Assembly (NCBI GenBank): GCA_937942435.1
Contig: CALDEM010000050.1
Span: forward strand, 1 to 34,339
Length of the DNA stretch: 34,339 nucleotides
Direction: 5' to 3'
Source: an uncultured Saprospiraceae bacterium
Lineage (GTDB): Bacteria; Bacteroidota; Bacteroidia; Chitinophagales; Saprospiraceae
A model generated the notes under the pieces. The model searched no databases. It had not been told where the DNA came from and saw only the letters and a program-made list of their open reading frames with translations. Shown piece by piece: positions 17,898 through 26,925 of the stretch. A program made the translations under genes and the position numbers. Every line of letters starts with the position of its first letter. Position 1 is the first letter of the stretch.

Positions 17898-19646
17898 ATG
17901 AAAAATTCTAAATTATTTGCGATTGTCGCGGCAGTTATTTGTGGTGCGTTCATTACAAGTTGCGGTGATGACTTTTTAATCGAAGAACCTTTTGGTTCGA
18001 TCAATGAGATTACTTTACAACAAGAAGCTGGAGTAGATGCGCTTATCATAGCGGCATACTCTTTACTTGATGGTTATGCGGCTGGTGAAAGTCCGGATGG
18101 ACAACAAGGAGAAGCATCTGGTACCAACTGGGTGTGGGGAGATGTTCCTTCGGATGATATGTATAGAGGTGACCAAACCGGAGGTTGGTCACAGATTAAT
18201 GATATCGAGAGATACGAGGTCAGACCTGATAACCAATGGCTTAATGGAGCATGGAAGATTCATTTTGATGGTGTTGCTAGATCTAATGACGCACTTCGCG
18301 TATTAGCTTTGGCTGGAGATAAGATTTCGGCAGACAAAGCAAGGCAGTTCGAAGCAGAAGCTCGTTTCTTAAGAGGTTGGTATCATTTCCAGTTGAGATT
18401 GAAGTTTGAGATGGTTCCTTATATCACTGAGGACGTGGATCCAGTAACTGTATCTAATGCTACAGAGATCTGGGATGAGATAGAGGCAGATTTAAGATGG
18501 GGGATCGATAATCAAATGGCTGAAGCCCCAACGGATATAGCAAGAGCTTCGAGATGGACTGCTAAAGCAACATTGGCAAGAGTTCATCTGTTTCAACAAG
18601 AGTTTGCTGAGGCTAAGGTCCTTCTTGATGATATTTTGAATAATGGGCCATTTGAACTAATGGATCACTTTTATGATAATCATAATGAGGAATTTCAAAA
18701 TAATAGAGAGTCAATTTTTGAAATACAGTATTCTGTAAATGACGGAGCAGGGGTCGCTAATTCTGGCTTGGATCATCAGACTTTGTTTTCAAGAGCGATA
18801 GGTTTTTGTTGTGACTATAGTGCACCATCCTTTGACTTATTTAATGCATTTAAAGTTGATGAGAATGGATTGCCGTTATTTGGAGAATTTCAGAACGACT
18901 TATTAAGAGAAGATCATAATATAGAATTTACAGAAGAATTCACTCCAACAGATCAAACACTCGATCCAAGAGTAGATTGGACAATAGGAAGAAGAGGTAT
19001 TCCATTCTTAGATTGGGGGCCATTTACAGGAAGTAATTGGATGTTGGATCAACAAGGTATGGGCCCATTTTTAAACAAAAAAATCCAATTTTTTAGAAGG
19101 AATGAAGGTACCATTAAGACACAAGATTGGTGGTGGGCCGGTGGTCTAAACGGTGATAACTTTAACCTCATAAGATTAAGTCACGTCATCTTATGGAGAG
19201 CAGAAGTAGCGGTAGAAGAAGGTGATCTCACTACGGCCTTAACCCTGGTGAATAGAATAAGAGAAAGAGCTTCAGATGATATGGTGATGGGTAAAATATC
19301 AAATACAACTTTTGAAGCTGGCTTTGAATTAGATATTGATGAGTCGCAACCTGCAGCCAATTATAATCTTGGACTGTATGAGTCATTCCCAGATCAAAAT
19401 TACGCTCGTGAAGCAGTCAGACATGAGATGAGACTTGAGTTCGCACTAGAAGGAATGAGGTTTTTTGATCTCGTGAGATGGGGCGTTGATGCTGAAGTAT
19501 TATCTGCATACCTCGCTAATGAAAATGGATTAAGACCTTGGATGACAGGTGCTCAATATGATGCAGGCAAAGATGATCATTGGCCAGTGCCTCAGGTACA
19601 GATTGATTTGCAGCCAGATGTATTAGTGCAAGATCCAAATCATTAA
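17898..19646 (+). CDS. susD: SusD/RagB-like glycan-binding surface lipoprotein
   Basis: This 582-residue protein has a lipoprotein signal with ITS before lipidated Cys22. GDD follows directly, in keeping with the acidic export signal of surface lipoproteins in Bacteroidota. SusD-type TPR helices are visible (ARFLRGWYHFQLRLKFE, then RWTAKATLARVHLFQ). The C-terminal hallmarks are HVILWRAEVAVEEGD, VNRIRERAS and REAVRHEMRLEFALEGMRFFDLVRWG. It caps SusC and binds the incoming oligosaccharide. Together they form the outer-membrane importer of this locus. Confidence 0.95.
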   Translation: MKNSKLFAIVAAVICGAFITSCGDDFLIEEPFGSINEITLQQEAGVDALIIAAYSLLDGYAAGESPDGQQGEASGTNWVWGDVPSDDMYRGDQTGGWSQINDIERYEVRPDNQWLNGAWKIHFDGVARSNDALRVLALAGDKISADKARQFEAEARFLRGWYHFQLRLKFEMVPYITEDVDPVTVSNATEIWDEIEADLRWGIDNQMAEAPTDIARASRWTAKATLARVHLFQQEFAEAKVLLDDILNNGPFELMDHFYDNHNEEFQNNRESIFEIQYSVNDGAGVANSGLDHQTLFSRAIGFCCDYSAPSFDLFNAFKVDENGLPLFGEFQNDLLREDHNIEFTEEFTPTDQTLDPRVDWTIGRRGIPFLDWGPFTGSNWMLDQQGMGPFLNKKIQFFRRNEGTIKTQDWWWAGGLNGDNFNLIRLSHVILWRAEVAVEEGDLTTALTLVNRIRERASDDMVMGKISNTTFEAGFELDIDESQPAANYNLGLYESFPDQNYAREAVRHEMRLEFALEGMRFFDLVRWGVDAEVLSAYLANENGLRPWMTGAQYDAGKDDHWPVPQVQIDLQPDVLVQDPNH

Positions 19647-19712
19647 TAAAATTAATAGATTTTCATAGATAGTTTTTTTCATACGGAATAGATTAGATAG
19701 CTATTCAAATAG

Positions 19713-19748
19713 ACTTTCGGCAAAAGATAAATTTCGGTTGCCGAAAGT
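19713..19748 (+). terminator. hairpin between susD and the FG-GAP genes
   Basis: A perfect 11-bp inverted repeat, ACTTTCGGCAA (19713-19723) and TTGCCGAAAGT (19738-19748), has a 14-nt loop and is followed by TCTATTTTAAAT. The T-run is interrupted, so it may be a weak terminator or a processing/stability hairpin that lowers expression of the downstream genes relative to susCD. Confidence 0.6.
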
Positions 19749-19801
19749 TCTATTTTAAATTGGGTGGTATTTTATAAAAATTGAACATTAAAAATAGATA
19801 A

Positions 19802-22800
19802 ATGAGAGTTGCAATAAATGCTCTACTTAGTTCATTTATAGGATGTCTCATTGTCATTTTTTTGAGTTGTACTAGTCAACTTAATGATCAAAATACTGTC
19901 TCAGCACTTGACACCAAGAGCCCCCTTTTTCAAAAGATTCATCAAGATCATTCTCACATAGACTTTGTCAATGAGATCGTAGAGAATGAAAGAATCAATA
20001 TCCTCAACTACTTATACTATTATAATGGATCTGGTGTTGCTGTAGGAGATGTTAACAGTGATGGCTTAGCAGATCTATATTTTGGTTCTACTGTTGGTAA
20101 GAACAAGCTATACCTTAACAAGGGTGATCTAGAGTTTGAAGATATCTCCCTGTCCGCAGGTGTAGAAGGCGGCTTTGGTATCACCACTGGGGTCTCGTTT
20201 ATAGATATCAATAATGATGGGCACTTAGACTTATACATATGTAAGTCAGGAATGCATACGGAAGAGTACCGCACTAATCAGTTGTTTATAAACAATGGTG
20301 ATCTCACCTTTACCGAGCAAGCATCATTATATGGGTTAGACGATCATAGTTTTTCGAGTCAGGCATATTTCTTTGATATGGATAGTGATTCTGATTTGGA
20401 TATGTATCTCGTTAATCATCCGATAGATTGGCCTAATATCAACAAGATTATGACGGGTGATCAGATAATGGATGGGTTTGATTATCAGTTTTCTGATAAG
20501 CTTTATGAGAATCATGATGGTATATTCAAAGATGTCACGCAACAAGCAGGCATTCTAAATCGAAGTTGGGGATTAAGCGCGGCTATTGGGGATTTTAATG
20601 ACGATGAGTTGCCTGACATCTATGTTGCTAATGACTTTATAAAACCAGATAACTTATATATCAACAATGGTGACGGCACCTTTACCGATCAGATACTCGA
20701 CTACTTTAGACATATATCTTTCTATTCGATGGGAAGTGATTTTGCTGACGTCGACAATGATGGGCGCAATGATCTTTTTGTAGCCGATATGGCTATGAAA
20801 AACCATCAAAAATCTAAGCGTAACATGGCTAGCATGAGTACGGAAAACTTTAATACAATCGCAAGTAGAGGGTATCATTATCCATATTCTATCAATACAC
20901 TACAGTACAATACAGGGCACGGTGATTTTGTAGATATATCTCAAGCGGCAGGAGTTGATAAGACGGATTGGAGTTGGGCTCCATTATTGGCCGATTTTGA
21001 TAATGATGGTTATAAAGACATTTTTATAACCAACGGTATCTACAGAGATATCATTGACAATGACTTTCTCGCTGTTAAAGCAGATTATGATTTGAATCAG
21101 GAGAAGAATTACTATAAAGATTTGGTTCCATTGATTCCAACTTCGAAAGTACATAATCATGTTTTTAAAAATAATGCTGATTATACCTTTGAAGACTTAA
21201 GTAAAGAGTGGGGGCTTGAAGGGAAGACTAATTCTAACGGTGCAGCATATGCTGATCTTGACAATGATGGAGACTTAGATTTGATCATCAACAACCTCAA
21301 CGAAACAAGTCAATTATATGAGAATAAAAGCAATGTCCGTTCAGCTAACACTTTTGTTCGTGTAAAACTAAAAGGGCCAAAAAGTAATGGCTTGGCGATT
21401 GGTGCACAGCTTATGGTTTATTATGAGGGCAAGACTCAGAGAAGAGATATGTACACGCACCGTGGTTTTATGTCTTCCGTTGACCCTGTTATTCACTTTG
21501 GTTTAGGGAGTGATACGCGATTAGATTCTCTAATCGTCATATGGCCTGATAAGAAAAAAACATTGTTGCTTAAACCAGATGTTAATGAAGAATTAAAAAT
21601 CGATTATGAGGATGCAAGTCAAGAGTCTTCAAAAAGTATAAGATATGTTCAACACCTAGTTGAAGATATAACTGATGATATCGCACTAGCTCATTTTCAT
21701 ATAGATCCGACTTATAATGACTTTGATAAAGAGCTCTTATTGCCGCATAAGTTGTCGCAGAGTGGACCTCATGTTTCAGTGGCTGACGTCAACCAAGATG
21801 GATTGGAAGATTTTTATATCGGAGGAGCAAAAGGCCAGAGTGCCAGCCTTTACTTACAACAGATTAATGGCAGCTTTACCAATCAATCGAATGACGTATG
21901 GAGTCTTGATAAAAAATATGAAGATATAGGAAGTCACTTTTTTGATTTTGATGGGGATGGTGATCTAGATTTATACGTGATTAGCGGAAGCATTGAATCT
22001 GTTGGTATCCATGATTATCAAGATCGTTTGTACGAAAATGACGGAGACGGTAATTATAAAAAAAATACAAATGCGTTACCGAGTATGCAAACCAGCGGCG
22101 CAGTAGTCGAAAGCTTAGATTTTGATGGAGATGGTGATCTTGATCTCGCTATTGCAAATAGGGTGATACCAGGGAGTTATCCACTTAGCCCAAAGAGCTT
22201 TCTTTTAGAAAATAGGAATGGAATATTTGAAGACGTAACTACTCTTTCTGCACCGGAACTTGACACTCTTGGTATGGTTACCGCGCTAAAGCCAAGTGAT
22301 ATAGATCGTGATGGCGATCTTGATCTTGTTATCGTTGGTGAATGGATGGGGATCAATATATTAGAAAATAAGAATGGCACATTTGTAAAGTCCAACCAAG
22401 ATAGAGGTATTGAAAACACTGAAGGTTGGTGGCAATCTGTTGAAATCTACGATATAGATGGAGATGGAGATGAAGATATAATCGCTGGCAACATAGGTGC
22501 TAATAATAAGTATAAGCCATCTATCGAGCAACCTTTGTGGATTTATTATGCGGACTTCGATAAAAACGGATCAGGAGATATCGTACTCTCAAAAGAAACT
22601 GAGACAGAATTGCTACCCGTACGCGGCAGAGAGTGTTCTTCTCAACAGATGCCATTTATCTCAGATAAGTTTCCTGACTATACGAGTTACGCAAGCGCAA
22701 GCCTAGTAGATATTTACGGAAGTGGCTTGATAGAGAGTGCCTTCAAGAGGAAAGCTGTAGAGTTTAGATCTCACATTTTTATAAATAATGGAGATGGAAA

Positions 22801-23158
22801 GTATCAGAAGAGAACATTGCCGGGATATGCTCAGATGAGCCCCATCAATGGTATATTGGTTAAGGACATCAATGGTGATCGAGTAGCAGACATGATTATA
22901 GCTGGTAACATGTTAACTCCTGAGACTGAAACTGTAAGGTATGATGCAGGTCACGGCTTAGTGATGTTTGGTGATGAAACTGGTGGGTTTAAGGGAGTAC
23001 ATCCAGCGAAAAGTGGACTACACTTGACAGGTGACGTTAAGGACTTAGAATGGATCCAATTGGCTAATGGGGCTACTGGGATTCTTGTAACACAAAATGA
23101 TGATAAACTCAGACTGCTTCAATTAAAGTCAAAAGATGAACTTCATGATTTTATATAG
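19802..23158 (+). CDS. large FG-GAP/ASPIC (CRTAC1-type) lipoprotein
   Basis: This 1118-residue protein has a lipoprotein signal ending FLSC, with Cys23 lipidated. A first set of FG-GAP/VCBS-type propeller repeats spans roughly residues 75-490, with many DxDxDGxxD calcium-binding loops. An ASPIC/UnbV-like segment lies at about 506-600 (VRVKLKG, then FGLGSDTRLDSLIVIWP). A second propeller set spans about 648-1045 (for example DFDGDGDLDLYVISG and DIDGDGDEDIIAGN). Proteins of this shape are common beside SusCD in marine Bacteroidota, and their function is not established. Surface glycan binding or scaffolding is a guess. It lies 155 bp after susD and overlaps the next gene by 23 nt, so the three FG-GAP genes form one unit. 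Confidence 0.88.
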   Translation: MRVAINALLSSFIGCLIVIFLSCTSQLNDQNTVSALDTKSPLFQKIHQDHSHIDFVNEIVENERINILNYLYYYNGSGVAVGDVNSDGLADLYFGSTVGKNKLYLNKGDLEFEDISLSAGVEGGFGITTGVSFIDINNDGHLDLYICKSGMHTEEYRTNQLFINNGDLTFTEQASLYGLDDHSFSSQAYFFDMDSDSDLDMYLVNHPIDWPNINKIMTGDQIMDGFDYQFSDKLYENHDGIFKDVTQQAGILNRSWGLSAAIGDFNDDELPDIYVANDFIKPDNLYINNGDGTFTDQILDYFRHISFYSMGSDFADVDNDGRNDLFVADMAMKNHQKSKRNMASMSTENFNTIASRGYHYPYSINTLQYNTGHGDFVDISQAAGVDKTDWSWAPLLADFDNDGYKDIFITNGIYRDIIDNDFLAVKADYDLNQEKNYYKDLVPLIPTSKVHNHVFKNNADYTFEDLSKEWGLEGKTNSNGAAYADLDNDGDLDLIINNLNETSQLYENKSNVRSANTFVRVKLKGPKSNGLAIGAQLMVYYEGKTQRRDMYTHRGFMSSVDPVIHFGLGSDTRLDSLIVIWPDKKKTLLLKPDVNEELKIDYEDASQESSKSIRYVQHLVEDITDDIALAHFHIDPTYNDFDKELLLPHKLSQSGPHVSVADVNQDGLEDFYIGGAKGQSASLYLQQINGSFTNQSNDVWSLDKKYEDIGSHFFDFDGDGDLDLYVISGSIESVGIHDYQDRLYENDGDGNYKKNTNALPSMQTSGAVVESLDFDGDGDLDLAIANRVIPGSYPLSPKSFLLENRNGIFEDVTTLSAPELDTLGMVTALKPSDIDRDGDLDLVIVGEWMGINILENKNGTFVKSNQDRGIENTEGWWQSVEIYDIDGDGDEDIIAGNIGANNKYKPSIEQPLWIYYADFDKNGSGDIVLSKETETELLPVRGRECSSQQMPFISDKFPDYTSYASASLVDIYGSGLIESAFKRKAVEFRSHIFINNGDGKYQKRTLPGYAQMSPINGILVKDINGDRVADMIIAGNMLTPETETVRYDAGHGLVMFGDETGGFKGVHPAKSGLHLTGDVKDLEWIQLANGATGILVTQNDDKLRLLQLKSKDELHDFI

Positions 23159-24938
23159 ATATATATCGGTGATCTTGCAACTTGTTTGCTTGACATCACT
23201 TACGAGCCAATCGTTTTTAGAAAAGAACATATCAGTGCTTTCGATGATGAGCGATAACTATGGGAACGCCGTTGCTGATTTTGATGGAGATGGAGATTTA
23301 GATGTCTTCATAGTTAGTTATGAGTCTTTTGATAAAAGTAATCCTATGTCTTGGAGTAGGCTGCTTGAGAACCGAGGCTTCGGAAGGTTAGTGGATGTGA
23401 CCAAAGATGTCGGCTTGACTAATCAATACGCTGACGCTGACGTCAGAGATAATAAAATAGGTGTGTCATGGGGTGATTATAATAGAGATGGCTACCCGGA
23501 TTTATTTTTGACACATGCTAATTCTTTTCAGTTACTGAGGAATGAAGCGGGCAAGACCTTTGTGGATGTAACAAGAGAGGCAAGGATGATTCCTGAAGAT
23601 GGCTCGGTTTATACAAGCTCTGTCTGGTGGGATTATAATAATGACGGGCTGATAGATATATATGTTTCTAATTATCAAGGTGCTAATATGATGTTTAGTA
23701 ACAACGGTGATGGCACTTTTAAAAATATCAGCTCGAGTAGTGGATTGAAGGATGAAGGGTCTGCTTGGTGCAGTATAGTATATGATGTCAATGAAGATGG
23801 GTGGCAGGATATTTACGTCATTAATGACTATGGACTGGGTCGCTTATACATAAATGATCAGGGGAGATTTACTGATAAAACAAAAGAGTATGGTATGGTC
23901 AATAGTGGAAACGGTATGGGAGCTACCATAGGGGATTACAATAATGATGGACACTTTGATATATATATAACCAATATAGCGGAGCTATTGCCCAATGTGC
24001 TATTTAGTGGCTCAGAGACGGGAGTGTTTGAGGAGAAGGCAGAAGAGATGAATATCGGACTTGCTGACTGGGCTTGGGGGACGCAGTTTTTTGATGCAGA
24101 CCATGACACCGATGAAGATTTGTATGTGGTCAATGGTTTCAATGATCTACAATATGAGAACCGATTCTTTAAGAATATGCAAATAGAAGAGGGTGGTGGC
24201 TTTATAGATTGGTCGGCATCGTCCCAAACCAACAAGATGGCCAATGGTATGACCTCAGAAGTCTTTGACTATGATGATGATGGAGACTTGGATATATTAG
24301 TTTCTAACACAAATAGTAGTCCATATTTGTTTGAGAATGTTGGAGCAACTGGTAATTGGCTAAAGATAAATCTTAAAGGCACAGTGTCTAATGAAAACGC
24401 ACTCGGTGCAAAAGTAAAAGTATCTATCGGAGACAAACATCTCTATCGATATAATCATGGTGCTGGGATCATGGGACAGAGTATCAAGCCTGTACACTTT
24501 GGCTTATCCAATAATAAACTCATCGACAGTATAACAGTACAGTGGCCTAATAGTGAAGCTCAAGTATTTTATAATGTTGATGCCAATCAATCAATTACTT
24601 TTATCGAACAGGCAGATTTAATTACATCAGTTAAAGATGACATAGAGGTTATAAAAGAACTTGAATCTAGCTTTGTTCTATCAAGTTACTTTCCTAATCC
24701 TTCTCATGGTGATGTTACATTTAACGTACGTACAAATCAGTCAGGAAAGATCCATCTTGATTTGTTCTCGTTATATGGTTCCAGGATATTGGCAAAATCT
24801 GTTTCGGCAAAAGTCGACCAAGAAACTATAATAGAGATTTCTAAAGTTAAGGATGCAGTTTCTATGCCATCAGGGATATATATGTTTAGACTTCGTATGG
24901 ATAATGATATTGTAGTTGGAAAATTAATTATAGAATAA
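23136..24938 (+). CDS. FG-GAP/ASPIC protein with T9SS sorting domain (second of three)
   Basis: The 600-residue protein starts within the end of the previous gene (23-nt overlap; an in-frame Met at 23145 would shorten this to 14 nt). It has a Sec signal peptide ending near TSQ. FG-GAP repeats with calcium loops (DFDGDGDLDVFIVS, DYNRDGYPDLFLTH, DYNNDGHFDIYITN) follow. An ASPIC/UnbV segment lies at about 415-500 (WLKINLKG, HFGLSNNKLIDSITVQWP). A type A T9SS C-terminal domain covers roughly 510-600 (YFPNPSHGDVTF, then MPSGIYMFRL). It should be secreted through T9SS and released or anchored at the surface. No catalytic residues are recognisable, and its role in agar use is unknown. Confidence 0.88.
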   Translation: MNFMILYRYISVILQLVCLTSLTSQSFLEKNISVLSMMSDNYGNAVADFDGDGDLDVFIVSYESFDKSNPMSWSRLLENRGFGRLVDVTKDVGLTNQYADADVRDNKIGVSWGDYNRDGYPDLFLTHANSFQLLRNEAGKTFVDVTREARMIPEDGSVYTSSVWWDYNNDGLIDIYVSNYQGANMMFSNNGDGTFKNISSSSGLKDEGSAWCSIVYDVNEDGWQDIYVINDYGLGRLYINDQGRFTDKTKEYGMVNSGNGMGATIGDYNNDGHFDIYITNIAELLPNVLFSGSETGVFEEKAEEMNIGLADWAWGTQFFDADHDTDEDLYVVNGFNDLQYENRFFKNMQIEEGGGFIDWSASSQTNKMANGMTSEVFDYDDDGDLDILVSNTNSSPYLFENVGATGNWLKINLKGTVSNENALGAKVKVSIGDKHLYRYNHGAGIMGQSIKPVHFGLSNNKLIDSITVQWPNSEAQVFYNVDANQSITFIEQADLITSVKDDIEVIKELESSFVLSSYFPNPSHGDVTFNVRTNQSGKIHLDLFSLYGSRILAKSVSAKVDQETIIEISKVKDAVSMPSGIYMFRLRMDNDIVVGKLIIE

Positions 24939-24944
24939 CAAGAG

Positions 24945-26909
24945 ATGAAAAAGACCTTCCTTGTATTTGTCATCTTAGGCGTTGTATTGAGTGAGTTAGG
25001 CGCGCAGGGCTTTAGAGAAGTGTCTTCTCAGATAGGATCAAGGACCTTCTGTCTTGATGTTAATCAGATGGGTGGAGGTATTGTTGTGTTAGATTATAAC
25101 CAAGATAACTATCAAGATATTTTGATACTTGGTGGTAAGTCACCGGATGTGCTTTTGCGAAATAATTGGGGAGGTTCATTTACAGATGTGAGTTTAGATG
25201 CGGGACTTTCTCTTAAGAATGTTGAAACAGTTGGCGGTGTTGCTGGGGATATAGATAATGATGGAGATCTTGATCTCTTTATAACCACAGTCAAAGATCA
25301 AGCTAATGTATTACTTAGAAATAATGGCGATGAGACCTTTACAGATATCTCTATTGAGGCAGGCATAACAGAGCAATCATGGAGTACTTCATCTACTATG
25401 GGAGATTATAACTTGGATGGGTTGTTAGACATATATGTGTCTAATTATGTTAAGTTTCAATCACTTCCATTTGATAAAGATATCAATGAATGTTACCCTA
25501 ACTTTCTTTATAAAAATTTGGGAGATAACAAATTTGTAAATATTGCTCCAGAACTGGGCGTTGCTAATATGGGTTGTGGTTTGGCAACAACTTTTACGGA
25601 TTTTGACAATGATTCGGACCTTGATTTATTTGTGGTCAATGATTTTGGTCTTAATATCAGGCCTAACGAGATTTATATTAACCAATATCCAGAAGAGTCA
25701 TTTGTGCCGGCGGCTAAAGAGCTCAACGCGGATGTGAGAATGAATGGCATGGGCATCGCCATAGGTGATTATGATTCGGATGAGGACTTGGATTACTACA
25801 TGACAAATATAGCAGAGAACGTACTTTTAGAAAACTCAGAAGCAGGAGACGTATTTAGCAATATTGCAAACGGCACACCTGTTAGTAACCCTGATGGAAC
25901 AAGCTGGGGAGCGGTGTTTTCAGATATAAATAATGATACTTATCTCGACTTAATTGTTTCTAATGGGCAAGTGATACAGGCCGATCATCAAAATAATGAG
26001 AACCGTCTTTTTCTGGGGTCGGCCAGTGGCACGTTCACCAATGTCTCGGTAGAATATGGCATAGCTAACCCCATTAGATCAAGGGGGCTATTGGTTTCTG
26101 ATTTGAACAATGATGGTCTTAACGATTTGCTTTTTGCCTCCGTCTCAAGGTCTAATGAAGATGGCTATCGTACGGTTATTTACCAAAATGAAAATGAGAA
26201 TACAGATCATTGGATCAAGATAAAATTAGAAGGTGAACGCCATATTAAGGATGGTTATGGATCGAGGATTATGGTTGATATCGGTGAGCGTACTCTTTTG
26301 CGCGAAGTAGATGGTGGTTCAAGCTACCTCTCACATGCGGCAGGGATCACCCACTTTGGTTTGGGTACAGCTCAATCTGTACAGAGTGTCGAAGTACAAT
26401 GGCCAGGAGGAGAGACATCGCACAGCGAAGATCTTCCTGTTGATGCCTTTGTGACCATAAGAGAAGATGGAACATGGTACCTCAATCAGAATCAAGAAGT
26501 AACAGCTTTTATGGATGAGCCTGTAGAACTTGGAGATTTAGTAACTGACAGAGAAGGCACATATGTTCATTTTGAAATTAACGAGTCAGGACAAGAAGTG
26601 AGATTAGTTACTCGCTTGAGTCATGTTGAGAGGCCTAAAGAAATAATAGAGAAGTCTACAATAGCGTTATTACAAAATCCTATGTCGGGCCAACTGGTTT
26701 TGCAGTATAGTTTGGTCGAAAAGGCCGATGTTGCAATAAGTGTCTATGACAGCGCCGCGAGATTAATAGGATCTTCAATGTTTAATCAGAAAGAAGGGTC
26801 TCATATGTATTACGGACAGGATGATGGAGTGTACTTATTGCCAGGTATTTATTTTGTTAGAGCATTAATCGGAGATGAGCAGTTCTTAATGAAAGCGGTG
26901 ATTCAGTAG
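24945..26909 (+). CDS. FG-GAP/ASPIC protein with T9SS sorting domain (third of three)
   Basis: This 654-residue protein begins 6 nt after its neighbour. It has a signal peptide (MKKTFLVFVILG, cleavage near LGAQ), FG-GAP repeats (DIDNDGDLDLFITT, DYNLDGLLDIYVSN, DFDNDSDLDLFVVN), an ASPIC/UnbV segment (WIKIKLEG, THFGLGTAQSVQSVEVQWPGG) and a T9SS-type C-terminal domain. The usual PNPxxG opening of that domain is altered to QNPMSGQ, while the ending GIYFVRALIGDEQFLMKAVIQ is normal. It resembles the 23136 protein in order and length and is probably a paralogue by duplication. It ends 17 bp from the convergent regulator gene. Confidence 0.88.
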   Translation: MKKTFLVFVILGVVLSELGAQGFREVSSQIGSRTFCLDVNQMGGGIVVLDYNQDNYQDILILGGKSPDVLLRNNWGGSFTDVSLDAGLSLKNVETVGGVAGDIDNDGDLDLFITTVKDQANVLLRNNGDETFTDISIEAGITEQSWSTSSTMGDYNLDGLLDIYVSNYVKFQSLPFDKDINECYPNFLYKNLGDNKFVNIAPELGVANMGCGLATTFTDFDNDSDLDLFVVNDFGLNIRPNEIYINQYPEESFVPAAKELNADVRMNGMGIAIGDYDSDEDLDYYMTNIAENVLLENSEAGDVFSNIANGTPVSNPDGTSWGAVFSDINNDTYLDLIVSNGQVIQADHQNNENRLFLGSASGTFTNVSVEYGIANPIRSRGLLVSDLNNDGLNDLLFASVSRSNEDGYRTVIYQNENENTDHWIKIKLEGERHIKDGYGSRIMVDIGERTLLREVDGGSSYLSHAAGITHFGLGTAQSVQSVEVQWPGGETSHSEDLPVDAFVTIREDGTWYLNQNQEVTAFMDEPVELGDLVTDREGTYVHFEINESGQEVRLVTRLSHVERPKEIIEKSTIALLQNPMSGQLVLQYSLVEKADVAISVYDSAARLIGSSMFNQKEGSHMYYGQDDGVYLLPGIYFVRALIGDEQFLMKAVIQ

Positions 26910-26925
26910 TTCATAACCCAGTATG

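Noticed and set aside
23936..24244. 102-residue minus-strand ORF within the second FG-GAP gene
   Set aside because: It arises from the antisense of repetitive Asp/Asn/Gly codons, as do several similar ORFs in the FG-GAP genes.
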